This document shows, one piece after another, positions 1 through 4,755 of a stretch of DNA of 5,412 bases. Source of the stretch: Hyphomicrobiales bacterium. Its GTDB lineage: Bacteria > Pseudomonadota > Alphaproteobacteria > Rhizobiales > Beijerinckiaceae. Made by a program: the position numbers and the translations under genes. Position 1 is the first letter of the stretch. Every line of letters begins with the position of its first letter. Below the pieces are notes generated by a model. It made no database searches. It was not told the DNA's origin and was given only the letters and a program-made list of their open reading frames with translations. The stretch is taken from assembly GCA_003567055.1 (NCBI GenBank), contig PXAW01000552.1, forward strand, positions 1 through 5,412, in the 5' to 3' direction.

Positions 1-1
1 G

Positions 2-457
2 GCGCTGATCGAGAGCGTCGAGGACAGCCTTGGTGGGCTCGCCGCCGGCCAGGTGCAACTGCGCGCCGAATGCGGCTCGGCCTTCTTCGCCGATCTGGTC
101 GCCCATAAGGAGGTACGCGAGACCTATCTCAACACGGCCGCCGCCGCCGATCTGCGCGGGCGCGTGGGCGAAGAAGTCAGCTTCGGCGGCATCACCTTCC
201 GCCGCTATCGGGGTGGCCTAGGCTTCGGCGTGCCCACCGACAAGGCGTATTTCTACCCGGAAGGCGTCGAGGGGCTGTTCGAGATCTACTACGCACCCGC
301 CGACACCTTCGAGACGGTCAACACCGTGGGCCTGCCGCTCTATGCGCGCATGATCCCCGATCGGGACCGCGACGAATGGGTGCGGCTCGAGATTGAGTCG
401 AACCCGCTGCCGATCTGCACCCGCCCGCAGGTGCTGCGATCGGCGCGGCGGACGTGA
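2..457 (+). CDS. Phage major capsid protein, lambda gpE family (5' end outside window)
   Basis: This is the C-terminal 151 residues of a major capsid protein, the subunit that forms the icosahedral phage head. The reading frame is open from base 2, so the start lies upstream of the window. Recognition rests on the C-terminal signature of the lambda gpE-type capsid family: an aromatic-rich stretch with YFYPEGVEGLFEIYYAPAD, then ETVNTVGLPLYARM, and the closing ESNPLPICTRP just before the stop. Lambda gpE is 341 residues, so roughly half of the protein is probably missing here. The GTG at base 53 lies inside the conserved body and is not the true start. The stop overlaps the start of the next gene, which indicates a tightly packed morphogenesis operon. 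The family call is from recognised motifs, not from an alignment. Confidence 0.9.
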   Translation, partial: ALIESVEDSLGGLAAGQVQLRAECGSAFFADLVAHKEVRETYLNTAAAADLRGRVGEEVSFGGITFRRYRGGLGFGVPTDKAYFYPEGVEGLFEIYYAPADTFETVNTVGLPLYARMIPDRDRDEWVRLEIESNPLPICTRPQVLRSARRT

Positions 458-768
458 TGACCGCGCTCGACGCGGCACTGGACGCGCTGTTTGCGGACAG
501 CAACATCGCCCGCGACGCTGTCTACATCGCCGAGGGTGGCGCGCCCCGGCTGGTCCGCGTGGTCTCCCGCCGCGCGGACGAGGTCACCAGCTTCGGCGAG
601 GCGCGGCTCTGGTCGGAAACCACCCGCGTCGATCTGCGCGTGGCAGAGGTGCCCGAGCCCCGGCCCGGCGACCGCATCGAGATCGACGGCGAGGCGTTTC
701 TCATCCAGGGCGAGCCGGTGCGCGATCGCGAGCGGCTGGTCTGGACCGTCGATCTGCGCCCCGCATGA
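454..768 (+). CDS. Head-tail joining protein, lambda gpFII-like
   Basis: This small protein of about 104 residues sits directly after the capsid gene. In lambda-type phages this position is held by gpFII (117 residues), which caps the filled head and forms the docking surface for the tail. The N-terminus is a short helix-like segment (ALDAALDALFADS). The rest looks like a compact beta fold, ending in a pattern of alternating hydrophobic strands: DRIEIDGEAFLIQGEPVRDRERLVWTVDLRP. Two starts are possible. GTG at 454 overlaps the capsid stop by four bases, and ATG at 457 overlaps it by one; they differ by one residue. I see no clear Shine-Dalgarno sequence, which fits translational coupling to the capsid gene. 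The functional call rests on size, fold pattern and gene order more than on a diagnostic motif. Confidence 0.7.
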   Translation: MMTALDAALDALFADSNIARDAVYIAEGGAPRLVRVVSRRADEVTSFGEARLWSETTRVDLRVAEVPEPRPGDRIEIDGEAFLIQGEPVRDRERLVWTVDLRPA

Positions 769-1397
769 AGCTGAAACTCGACATCACCCCTGACCTCGTC
801 GCCATGATGGGCGCCGAGATCAAGGCGGGTGAACGCGCGGTCAGCACCGCCACGCGCCAGGCCGGAAACACCCTCAAGACCGCTTGGCGCGCGCAGATCA
901 CCGGCGCGGGGCTCGGGCAGCGCCTCGCGCGCACGATCCGCTCCGAGCAGTTTCCGAAGGGGAAGCAGAGCTTGAATGCCGCCGCCCTCGTCTGGTCGCG
1001 CGCACCGGTGATCGTCGGTGCGCACGATGCCGGCCCGCTGATCCGGTCGAAGGCGGGCTTCTGGCTCGCCATCCCCACCGAGGCCGCCGGGCGCGGGTTC
1101 CGCGGCGGTCGCATCACCCCCCGCGAGTGGGAGCGTCGCCGCGGCATGCGCCTGCGCTTCGTCTATCGGCGGACAGGTCCGAGCCTGCTGGTGGCCGAAG
1201 GACGGCTGAACACGCGCGGGCTCGCCGTGGTCTCCCGCTCGAAGACCGGGCGCGGGCGCACCACCGTCCCGATTTTCCTCATGGTCCCGCAGGTCAGGCT
1301 GCCGAAGCGGCTCGATCTGGCACGGGATGCGGCCCGTGTGCAGGACGCGCTACCGGGGGCGATCGTGGCGAATTGGATAGATCGGAGATCGAATTGA
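765..1397 (+). CDS. DUF6441 family phage protein, probable tail-completion protein (gpZ position)
   Basis: This protein of 210 residues matches a family I recognise from Rhodobacterales prophages as DUF6441. The family-like stretches are MKLKLDITPDLVAMMGAEIKAGE at the N-terminus, AALVWSRAPVIVGAHDAGPLIRSKAGFWLAIPTEAAG around residues 73-109, and VPIFLMVPQVRLPKRLDLA around 168-186. It is strongly basic and arginine-rich. Its size and place, after the head-tail joiner and before the tail terminator, match lambda gpZ (192 residues) and HK97 gp10-type proteins, which finish the head-proximal end of the tail. Family membership is recognised; the gpZ role is inferred from order. The ATG at 765 overlaps the preceding stop in an ATGA arrangement and gives the family-typical N-terminus. 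The frame continues upstream but that extension only shadows the joiner gene. The last few residues (IDRRSN) lie at the border of the inserted cassette and may have been altered. Confidence 0.85.
   Translation: MKLKLDITPDLVAMMGAEIKAGERAVSTATRQAGNTLKTAWRAQITGAGLGQRLARTIRSEQFPKGKQSLNAAALVWSRAPVIVGAHDAGPLIRSKAGFWLAIPTEAAGRGFRGGRITPREWERRRGMRLRFVYRRTGPSLLVAEGRLNTRGLAVVSRSKTGRGRTTVPIFLMVPQVRLPKRLDLARDAARVQDALPGAIVANWIDRRSN
1369..1396 (+). repeat. Short direct repeats at the left border of the cassette
   Basis: CGAATTG occurs at 1369-1375 and again at 1390-1396, 21 bases (seven codons) apart. Between them AGATCG occurs at 1379-1384 and 1386-1391. The second CGAATTG contains the first two bases of the TGA stop of the DUF6441 gene. 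The pattern suggests a small local duplication at the end of that gene, exactly where the non-phage DNA begins. I found no copy at the right border, so it is not a target-site duplication that I can demonstrate. Confidence 0.5.
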
Positions 1398-1405
1398 TTT
1401 CATGC

Positions 1406-1433
1406 CAGACGGCGGCCCATCAAGGTCCGTCTG
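1406..1433 (+). other. Inverted repeat just downstream of the DUF6441 stop
   Basis: CAGACGG (1406-1412) and CCGTCTG (1427-1433) form a perfect 7-base stem around a 14-base loop, starting 8 bases after the DUF6441 stop. No T-run follows, so it is not a standard intrinsic terminator. It could be an mRNA 3' end-stabilising hairpin, a regulator site or a relic of the insertion event. Confidence 0.4.
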
Positions 1434-1542
1434 ACAGGCGCATGTTCGCCACGAGGCCTCCCAGGCACGCGTTGCGTTGCGGTCGGAGGGGCGTCGCAAC
1501 AAGGTCGCGCTGCCCCGAGGTCATTGCTGGAGGTCGGCGGAC

Positions 1543-1568
1543 TGTGTCGCATAGGCGGCACACCTTTT
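1543..1568 (+). terminator. Possible weak intrinsic terminator
   Basis: TGTGTCGC (1543-1550) pairs with GCGGCACA (1555-1562) through an 8-base stem with one G-T wobble and a 4-base ATAG loop. A short T-run (1565-1568) follows three bases later. The stem is good but the T-run is only four bases, so termination would be partial at best. It would stop reading from the phage operon before the propeller gene. Confidence 0.3.
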
Positions 1569-1612
1569 GTCTCGGACACCCGGATAATCGAAAAAGGACA
1601 ACGATCCACAGA

Positions 1613-1645
1613 TTGACACGATGAGCGTGTCGTCCTTTCACGTGA
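1613..1645 (+). promoter_or_regulatory. Candidate promoter and operator for the beta-propeller gene
   Basis: TTGACA at 1613-1618 is a perfect -35 consensus. A weak -10-like TTTCAC lies 17 bases further on (1636-1641). An inverted repeat, GACACG (1615-1620) and CGTGTC (1626-1631) with a 5-base centre, overlaps the -35 element. The 8-base palindrome TCACGTGA (1638-1645) covers the -10 position. The arrangement suits a repressed promoter and would give a leader of about 165 bases. An alternative -10-like GATAAT at 1583-1588 has no good -35 partner. This is pattern reading only. Confidence 0.3.
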
Positions 1646-1804
1646 CCCGTCTGGAACGGAGCCATGTTCCTGCCTTGCTCCAGGCAGTGCAACGCGATCC
1701 CGCAGGCTGCGACAGCGCGGCGGCAACGGCGCCTTGAGGGCGAGCCCGCGCCTATTAGGATCCGCGCATCAGTATGGCACGCGCCGCATGGCGGCTTAAC
1801 TCGT

Positions 1805-1809
1805 GGAGG
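1805..1809 (+). promoter_or_regulatory. Ribosome binding site that sets the propeller start
   Basis: GGAGG lies five bases before the ATG at 1815, a normal spacing. The in-frame GTG at 1803 cannot use it because it lies upstream of the site, and the ATG at 1821 would be 11 bases away. This supports 1815 as the start, and translation from there begins directly with a normal signal peptide. Confidence 0.7.
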
Positions 1810-1814
1810 ACGAC

Positions 1815-2951
1815 ATGTCGATGCTCGCACCCAATCGGCTCACATTTGGCGCGCTCAGCTTGGGCGCGGTGATCGCCGCGACCGCGGCGAACGCACAAAA
1901 CTACGAAATATGGGCGCTCGATCAGGGGACACACACGTTGCACGTGTTCGACACCGACCTCGAGGAGGTCGCCACGGTCGATCTTGGCGCAGCCGGGGTC
2001 CGGGTGCCGCACATGATCGATTTCACCTCGGACGGGTCCTATGCCTTCATTGCCTCGACCGGCTCGCACGACATCACCGTGATCGATGCCGAGACCCGCG
2101 AGATCGTGGAGATTTTCGATACCGGCCCGCGCACCCATGCAGCGACCGTTCTGCCCGATGACAGCGCGGTGATCGCCGCTGTGATCGGGGACGCCGACGA
2201 ATACCGCGACGGCAAGCTGGTCGAAATCACCATCGACGGTGAAGGCGGCTTCGAAATCGGGCGGGAACTTGTGATCGCCGAGGACCCGCTGTTTCAGGAA
2301 AACGAAGCGCGCTTCAATGACGTCGCCGCGATCTGCCACGAATACTCGGCCGATGGCGATCTGGCCTTCGTCACGCTGGGGCCCGGGCTCGCGGATGGCG
2401 GACTCGTCGTTGCCGACACGCGCAGCTTCGAACTCGTCGAGCTGTGGGGCCCGGACGAGTTGCAGGTCAATTGCGGCACCGCGCCGACAGTGGATCGCAG
2501 CCACATGTTTCTCACCGGCGGCGGTCCGGAGACTGGCGTCTATTACGTGATCGACATGGAAACGCTCGAGGTCGTGCATGAAGGCGACAGTCGCGGCACC
2601 GACGCGCATGGTATCTGGGCCGTGCCCGACGGCAGCGAGATGTGGCTCGTCAATCGTGTCAGCGACAATGTGGTGCTGCTCGATCCGGAGAGCTTCGAGA
2701 TCACAGAGGAGTTCCCGGAGGGCTTCGGGGAAACGCCTGACATCATCGCCATGGCTCCGGATTCGAGCCGCGCCTACATCACCCTGCGCGGCCCCAATCC
2801 GATTTCGGCGCCACATGTAGCCGAGGGCTCCACACCCGGTTTCTCTGTCATTGACATTGCAAGCCGCGAGCTTGTGCAGATCGTTCAACCAGCGGCCGGG
2901 AACAGCGACAGCGATTTCCACGGGATTGCGACGCGCCCGCTGGATCGCTGA
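1815..2951 (+). CDS. Exported seven-bladed beta-propeller protein (YncE/YVTN-like)
   Basis: This protein of 378 residues starts with a Sec signal peptide: Arg8, a hydrophobic core over about 9-24, and AxA cleavage (Ala25-Asn26-Ala27) before Gln28. It is therefore probably periplasmic. The mature part is a chain of YVTN-type blades with recurrent strands such as AFIASTGSHDITVIDAET, LAFVTLGPGLADGGLVVADT, MWLVNRVSDNVVLLDPE and AYITLRGPNP. I count inner strands beginning near residues 66, 108, 171, 219, 265, 308 and 369. The last one (FHGIATRPL) would complete the blade begun by N-terminal strands YEIWALD and HTLHVFD, a velcro closure. His occurs at or beside the inner strand in five blades (66, 108, 175, 265, 369), and the only two cysteines are 174 and 220. 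The protein is very acidic, with a single lysine (134). The fold is clear; ligand and function are unknown. It is not a phage structural protein that I recognise. Confidence 0.85.
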   Translation: MSMLAPNRLTFGALSLGAVIAATAANAQNYEIWALDQGTHTLHVFDTDLEEVATVDLGAAGVRVPHMIDFTSDGSYAFIASTGSHDITVIDAETREIVEIFDTGPRTHAATVLPDDSAVIAAVIGDADEYRDGKLVEITIDGEGGFEIGRELVIAEDPLFQENEARFNDVAAICHEYSADGDLAFVTLGPGLADGGLVVADTRSFELVELWGPDELQVNCGTAPTVDRSHMFLTGGGPETGVYYVIDMETLEVVHEGDSRGTDAHGIWAVPDGSEMWLVNRVSDNVVLLDPESFEITEEFPEGFGETPDIIAMAPDSSRAYITLRGPNPISAPHVAEGSTPGFSVIDIASRELVQIVQPAAGNSDSDFHGIATRPLDR

Positions 2952-3210
2952 GGGCGTAGAAGGGATCGCCCGGCGCTGTATCATGGCCGAGCGCATTGCT
3001 GATGCGGCGCCGCAGCAGATCGCCTTGCCGCGCTCGATGAAGTGGCACTACAGGGTGCGAGGTCATCGCGCGTCGAGCAGAACGGGCGCTCCGGCCTCAA
3101 CCGAGCGGGCTGGCTGACAAAAGCAGACGCTCCACGCCAGGAGCCTTGCCGCTCACTCTATCGAGTGGGCACCTGGATTGACGCTTTATCGCCTCCCGGC
3201 GGGCTGGCAC
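2952..3210. other. Intergenic region between convergent genes
   Basis: No supported gene lies here. A 44-codon plus-strand frame from the ATG at 2983 has no recognisable motif or clear Shine-Dalgarno site. An inverted repeat at 3151-3170 (GCTCACTC / GAGTGGGC, 8-base stem with one G-T wobble, 4-base loop) is a candidate shared 3' hairpin, but neither strand has a T-run after it. A perfect 12-base palindrome at 3003-3014 is within chance expectation for GC-rich DNA. Confidence 0.5.
3151..3170. other. Hairpin between the convergent propeller and epimerase genes
   Basis: GCTCACTC (3151-3158) pairs with GAGTGGGC (3163-3170) around a TATC loop. It lies about 200 bases past the propeller stop and 41 bases past the epimerase stop. 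Its place between two converging genes suggests a transcript-end structure for one or both. Without a following T-run it would need Rho or act as an end-protecting hairpin. Confidence 0.35.
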
Positions 3211-4107
3211 TCACGGCAGATCGAGGTCAAGATCCCGCCAGTCGTGCTGCGGCCGGAACCCGAGAAGCGCCTTCGCCTTTGCGTTCGCGTAGAAGGTCGC
3301 GTCCTCGGCAAGCTCGGATCGCAGCGGAACGTCCGCATAGAAGCGCCGGACCAGCTCGGATGTGGGCGTGGCGACCGAATGCGTGTCGTTCGAGACGTTG
3401 AACACCTGATAGCCCAGCCCGTCGACCGCGAGGCAGCGATCCACCATGCGCCCCAGATCGCGCGCATCGATATAGGCGAAGAAGTTTCGTAGCCGCCGCT
3501 CGGGGGCGGCGCAATAGCCGGGGAAATCGCGCGCGTAGTCGTGCGGCTCGATCACGTTGTTGATGCGCAACCCGTAGATGTCGACCCCTGAGCGGCGCTG
3601 GAAGCTCTGCGCCGTCACCTCGTTCACGACTTTCGACATGCCGTAGCTGTCCTCGGGCAGGGTCGGGTGATCCTCATCGAGCGGCAGGTAGGCGGGCTTG
3701 CGCTCGCCGTTCGCGAAGCACACCCCGTAGGTGGTCTCGGACGAGGCAAAGACGATCTTGCGCACGCCCGCCTTCACCGCCGCGTCGATCACGTTGTAGG
3801 TGCCGATGGTGTTGACCCGGAAACATTCGTTGTCCGATGTCAGCAGCAACCGCGCCACCGCGGCGAAATGCACCACGGCATCGAAGCCCGGAACCCCGGT
3901 GCCGGGCTCGAGTTCGTCGAAGCCGGCATAACTGTGCATGACGTCGAACATCTGGCCGGCATCGGTGATGTCGGCGATGCGGTTGTCGACCCCCGCCATG
4001 TCAAGCGGTACACGATCGACATTCAGGACGCGATGCCCCTGCGCGACGAGGTGGGCGATGGCATGGCGTCCGGCCTTGCCGGAACCGCCGGTGAACAGAA
4101 CACGCAT
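3211..4107 (-). CDS. NAD-dependent epimerase/dehydratase (extended SDR family)
   Basis: This protein of 298 residues carries all main marks of an extended short-chain dehydrogenase/reductase acting on a (nucleotide-)sugar. The N-terminus MRVLFTGGSGKAG holds the GxxGxxG dinucleotide-binding loop (residues 7-13). Asp31 at the end of the second strand favours NAD over NADP. HFAAVA (80-85) is the usual strand-4 motif. The catalytic set is Ser122/Ser123 in FASSETTYG plus Tyr155 and Lys159 in YGMSK. FAYIDARDLGR (210-220) and YQVFNVSN (233-240) are typical of the substrate-side half. The exact substrate cannot be read from sequence. It is transcribed against the tail operon and converges on the propeller gene. 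On its own strand, GGAGG (plus coordinates 4112-4116) lies four bases before the ATG. The frame looks intact, so it is probably a working cytosolic enzyme and not a relic. Confidence 0.9.
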   Translation of the reverse strand: MRVLFTGGSGKAGRHAIAHLVAQGHRVLNVDRVPLDMAGVDNRIADITDAGQMFDVMHSYAGFDELEPGTGVPGFDAVVHFAAVARLLLTSDNECFRVNTIGTYNVIDAAVKAGVRKIVFASSETTYGVCFANGERKPAYLPLDEDHPTLPEDSYGMSKVVNEVTAQSFQRRSGVDIYGLRINNVIEPHDYARDFPGYCAAPERRLRNFFAYIDARDLGRMVDRCLAVDGLGYQVFNVSNDTHSVATPTSELVRRFYADVPLRSELAEDATFYANAKAKALLGFRPQHDWRDLDLDLP

Positions 4108-4306
4108 GAGGCCTCCGCAGGATGCTTACATGGGGTGGTGCCAAGGACGGTACGCTGTGCCGATCCGGTTGCAACCCGTATCGGTGCGCCAGGCGGCGAT
4201 GCGTATCGCAGATCATCGACGGCAGGCGTAGCGCTCACAGCCGCCGGCCCAATGCGGTCTCCGACCTCTCCTGACCCGCTCTTGCTCAACAGGAAGCGTC
4301 GAAACC
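4108..4306. promoter_or_regulatory. Regulatory segment between the epimerase and the tail terminator gene
   Basis: The two flanking genes diverge here, so the segment must hold the epimerase promoter and, if the tail genes are expressed independently, a plus-strand promoter too. I see no convincing -35/-10 pair on either strand. The clearest content is the inverted-repeat pair at 4160-4184 and 4196-4209. Near the right end AGGAAG (4291-4296) is the likely ribosome binding site of the tail terminator gene, 10 bases before its ATG. Confidence 0.45.
4160..4184. promoter_or_regulatory. Operator-like nested palindrome upstream of the epimerase
   Basis: A perfect 10-base palindrome, GGTTGCAACC (4167-4176), is flanked by outer arms CCGAT (4160-4164) and ATCGG (4180-4184). 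It lies 53-77 bases before the epimerase start, where a dimeric repressor or activator could act. A second imperfect palindrome, GCGATGCGTATCGC (4196-4209, 12 of 14 positions symmetric), lies 11 bases further on. CGTATCG recurs at 4177-4183 and 4202-4208, a 25-base period. The regulator is unknown. Confidence 0.4.
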
Positions 4307-4726
4307 ATGCCCACGCTACGCGAAACCATCCTCGCCGCGCTACACGCGCGGCTCTCGGCGCTGCTCACCACCGCCCTGCGCGGGGAGGTCCTGCCCGAGC
4401 GCGTCCCGGCCGAGGGCCTGCTGATCCTGCGTGACGGCGAGCCGGGGGAGCCCGAGGTGACGCTGTCGCCGCTGGCCTACCACTACCAGCATCGCGCCGA
4501 GATCGAGGCTGTCGTGCAAGGCGCCGACCGTGACGCGACCTTCGACACGCTCTGCGCGAACATTGGTGCGGCAATCTCCGCTGACCGGACGCTGGGCGGG
4601 CTCTGTGACTGGGTCGAGGCGGAAGCACCGAGGCCGGTCGATCTGCCCGTCGAGGGCGCGGCCAGTCTGAAGGCGGCCGTGATTCCGGTCATCTTGCACT
4701 ACACGACAGCCGACCCGCTGGCCTGA
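4307..4726 (+). CDS. Tail terminator protein, lambda gpU-like
   Basis: This protein of 139 residues matches the tail-terminator position and size (lambda gpU is 131 residues). Tail terminators form the hexameric ring that stops tail-tube growth and joins the tail to the head. The sequence opens with an amphipathic helix (LRETILAALHARLSALLTTAL). A strand-rich middle with EVTLSPLAYHYQHRAEIEAVVQG follows, then a helix FDTLCANIGAAISAD, and a C-terminal strand AAVIPVILHYTTADPLA. I recognise close relatives in Rhodobacterales prophages, some of which carry misleading automatic names such as 'acyl-CoA transferase'; nothing here supports such an enzyme. The ATG at 4307 has AGGAAG 10 bases upstream. 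Unlike the other phage genes it is cut off from its upstream operon partner by 2.9 kb, so its source of transcription is unclear. Confidence 0.75.
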   Translation: MPTLRETILAALHARLSALLTTALRGEVLPERVPAEGLLILRDGEPGEPEVTLSPLAYHYQHRAEIEAVVQGADRDATFDTLCANIGAAISADRTLGGLCDWVEAEAPRPVDLPVEGAASLKAAVIPVILHYTTADPLA

Positions 4727-4743
4727 CCCCATTCCGACAACCC

Positions 4744-4749
4744 GAGGAG
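4744..4749 (+). promoter_or_regulatory. Strong ribosome binding site of the tail tube gene
   Basis: GAGGAG lies six bases before the ATG at 4756. It is the strongest Shine-Dalgarno sequence among the phage genes here, as expected for a tail tube protein made in many copies. It fixes the start at 4756. Confidence 0.75.
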
Positions 4750-4755
4750 ACCACC

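Larger units (their letters stand above)
1398..1814. other. Non-coding leader upstream of the beta-propeller gene
   Basis: I find no convincing gene in these 417 bases on either strand. The open frames here give arginine- and cysteine-rich translations without recognisable motifs, and appear to be chance frames or extensions of neighbouring shadows. By eye the base composition is less GC-rich than in the phage genes. The segment holds several short inverted repeats: 1406-1433, 1543-1562, 1615-1631, 1670-1687 and 1783-1795, plus the palindrome TCACGTGA at 1638-1645. It presumably contains the promoter and 5' untranslated region of the propeller gene, and perhaps the end of the upstream phage transcript. 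Confidence 0.6.
1398..4306. other. Non-structural cassette inserted in the tail gene cluster (moron-like)
   Basis: This stretch separates the DUF6441/gpZ-position gene from the gpU-like tail terminator, which are adjacent in lambda-type operons. It carries one plus-strand and one minus-strand gene (beta-propeller and SDR epimerase), neither with a virion role I recognise. Non-coding segments of 417, 259 and 199 bases surround them, in contrast to the 1-4 base overlaps and 29-base gap among the phage genes. No transposase, integrase, terminal inverted repeat or convincing direct repeat is seen. The borders are set only by the flanking gene ends. It may be phage-carried cargo, a later insertion into a resident prophage, or, less likely, a misassembly. 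Confidence 0.7.

Noticed and set aside
393..764. Upstream extension of the DUF6441 frame
   Set aside because: It overlaps the joiner gene and gives an arginine/proline-rich translation. The ATG at 765 gives the family-typical N-terminus and an ATGA overlap.
884..1624. Plus-strand frame running through the DUF6441 gene into the leader
   Set aside because: It is an alternative frame of a GC-rich gene with arginine/alanine-rich, motif-free translation. Its tail into the leader is no evidence for coding there.
1420..1830. Minus-strand frame across the non-coding leader
   Set aside because: The arginine- and cysteine-rich translation shows no domain, signal or ribosome binding site, and its upstream end lies inside the start of the propeller gene.
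1755..2996. Long minus-strand open frame (413 codons) opposite the propeller gene
   Set aside because: It is the antisense shadow of a GC-rich gene. The translation lacks recognisable motifs, while the plus strand has a signal peptide, a Shine-Dalgarno site and clear propeller repeats.
3003..3014. Perfect 12-base palindrome in the convergent intergenic region
   Set aside because: One such palindrome is expected by chance in a GC-rich window of this size, and no second copy or promoter context supports a site.
1398..4306. Transposon or integron origin of the cassette
   Set aside because: No transposase, integrase, terminal inverted repeats, attC-like site or matching direct repeats at the borders were found. 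Shared short strings such as GAGGCCTCC (1453-1461 and 4108-4116) are explained by chance and by the epimerase ribosome binding site.
3667..4434. Plus-strand open frame (255 codons) opposite the epimerase
   Set aside because: The minus strand encodes an SDR with all catalytic motifs in this stretch, and the plus-strand translation is its His/Val-rich mirror running into the tail terminator in another frame.
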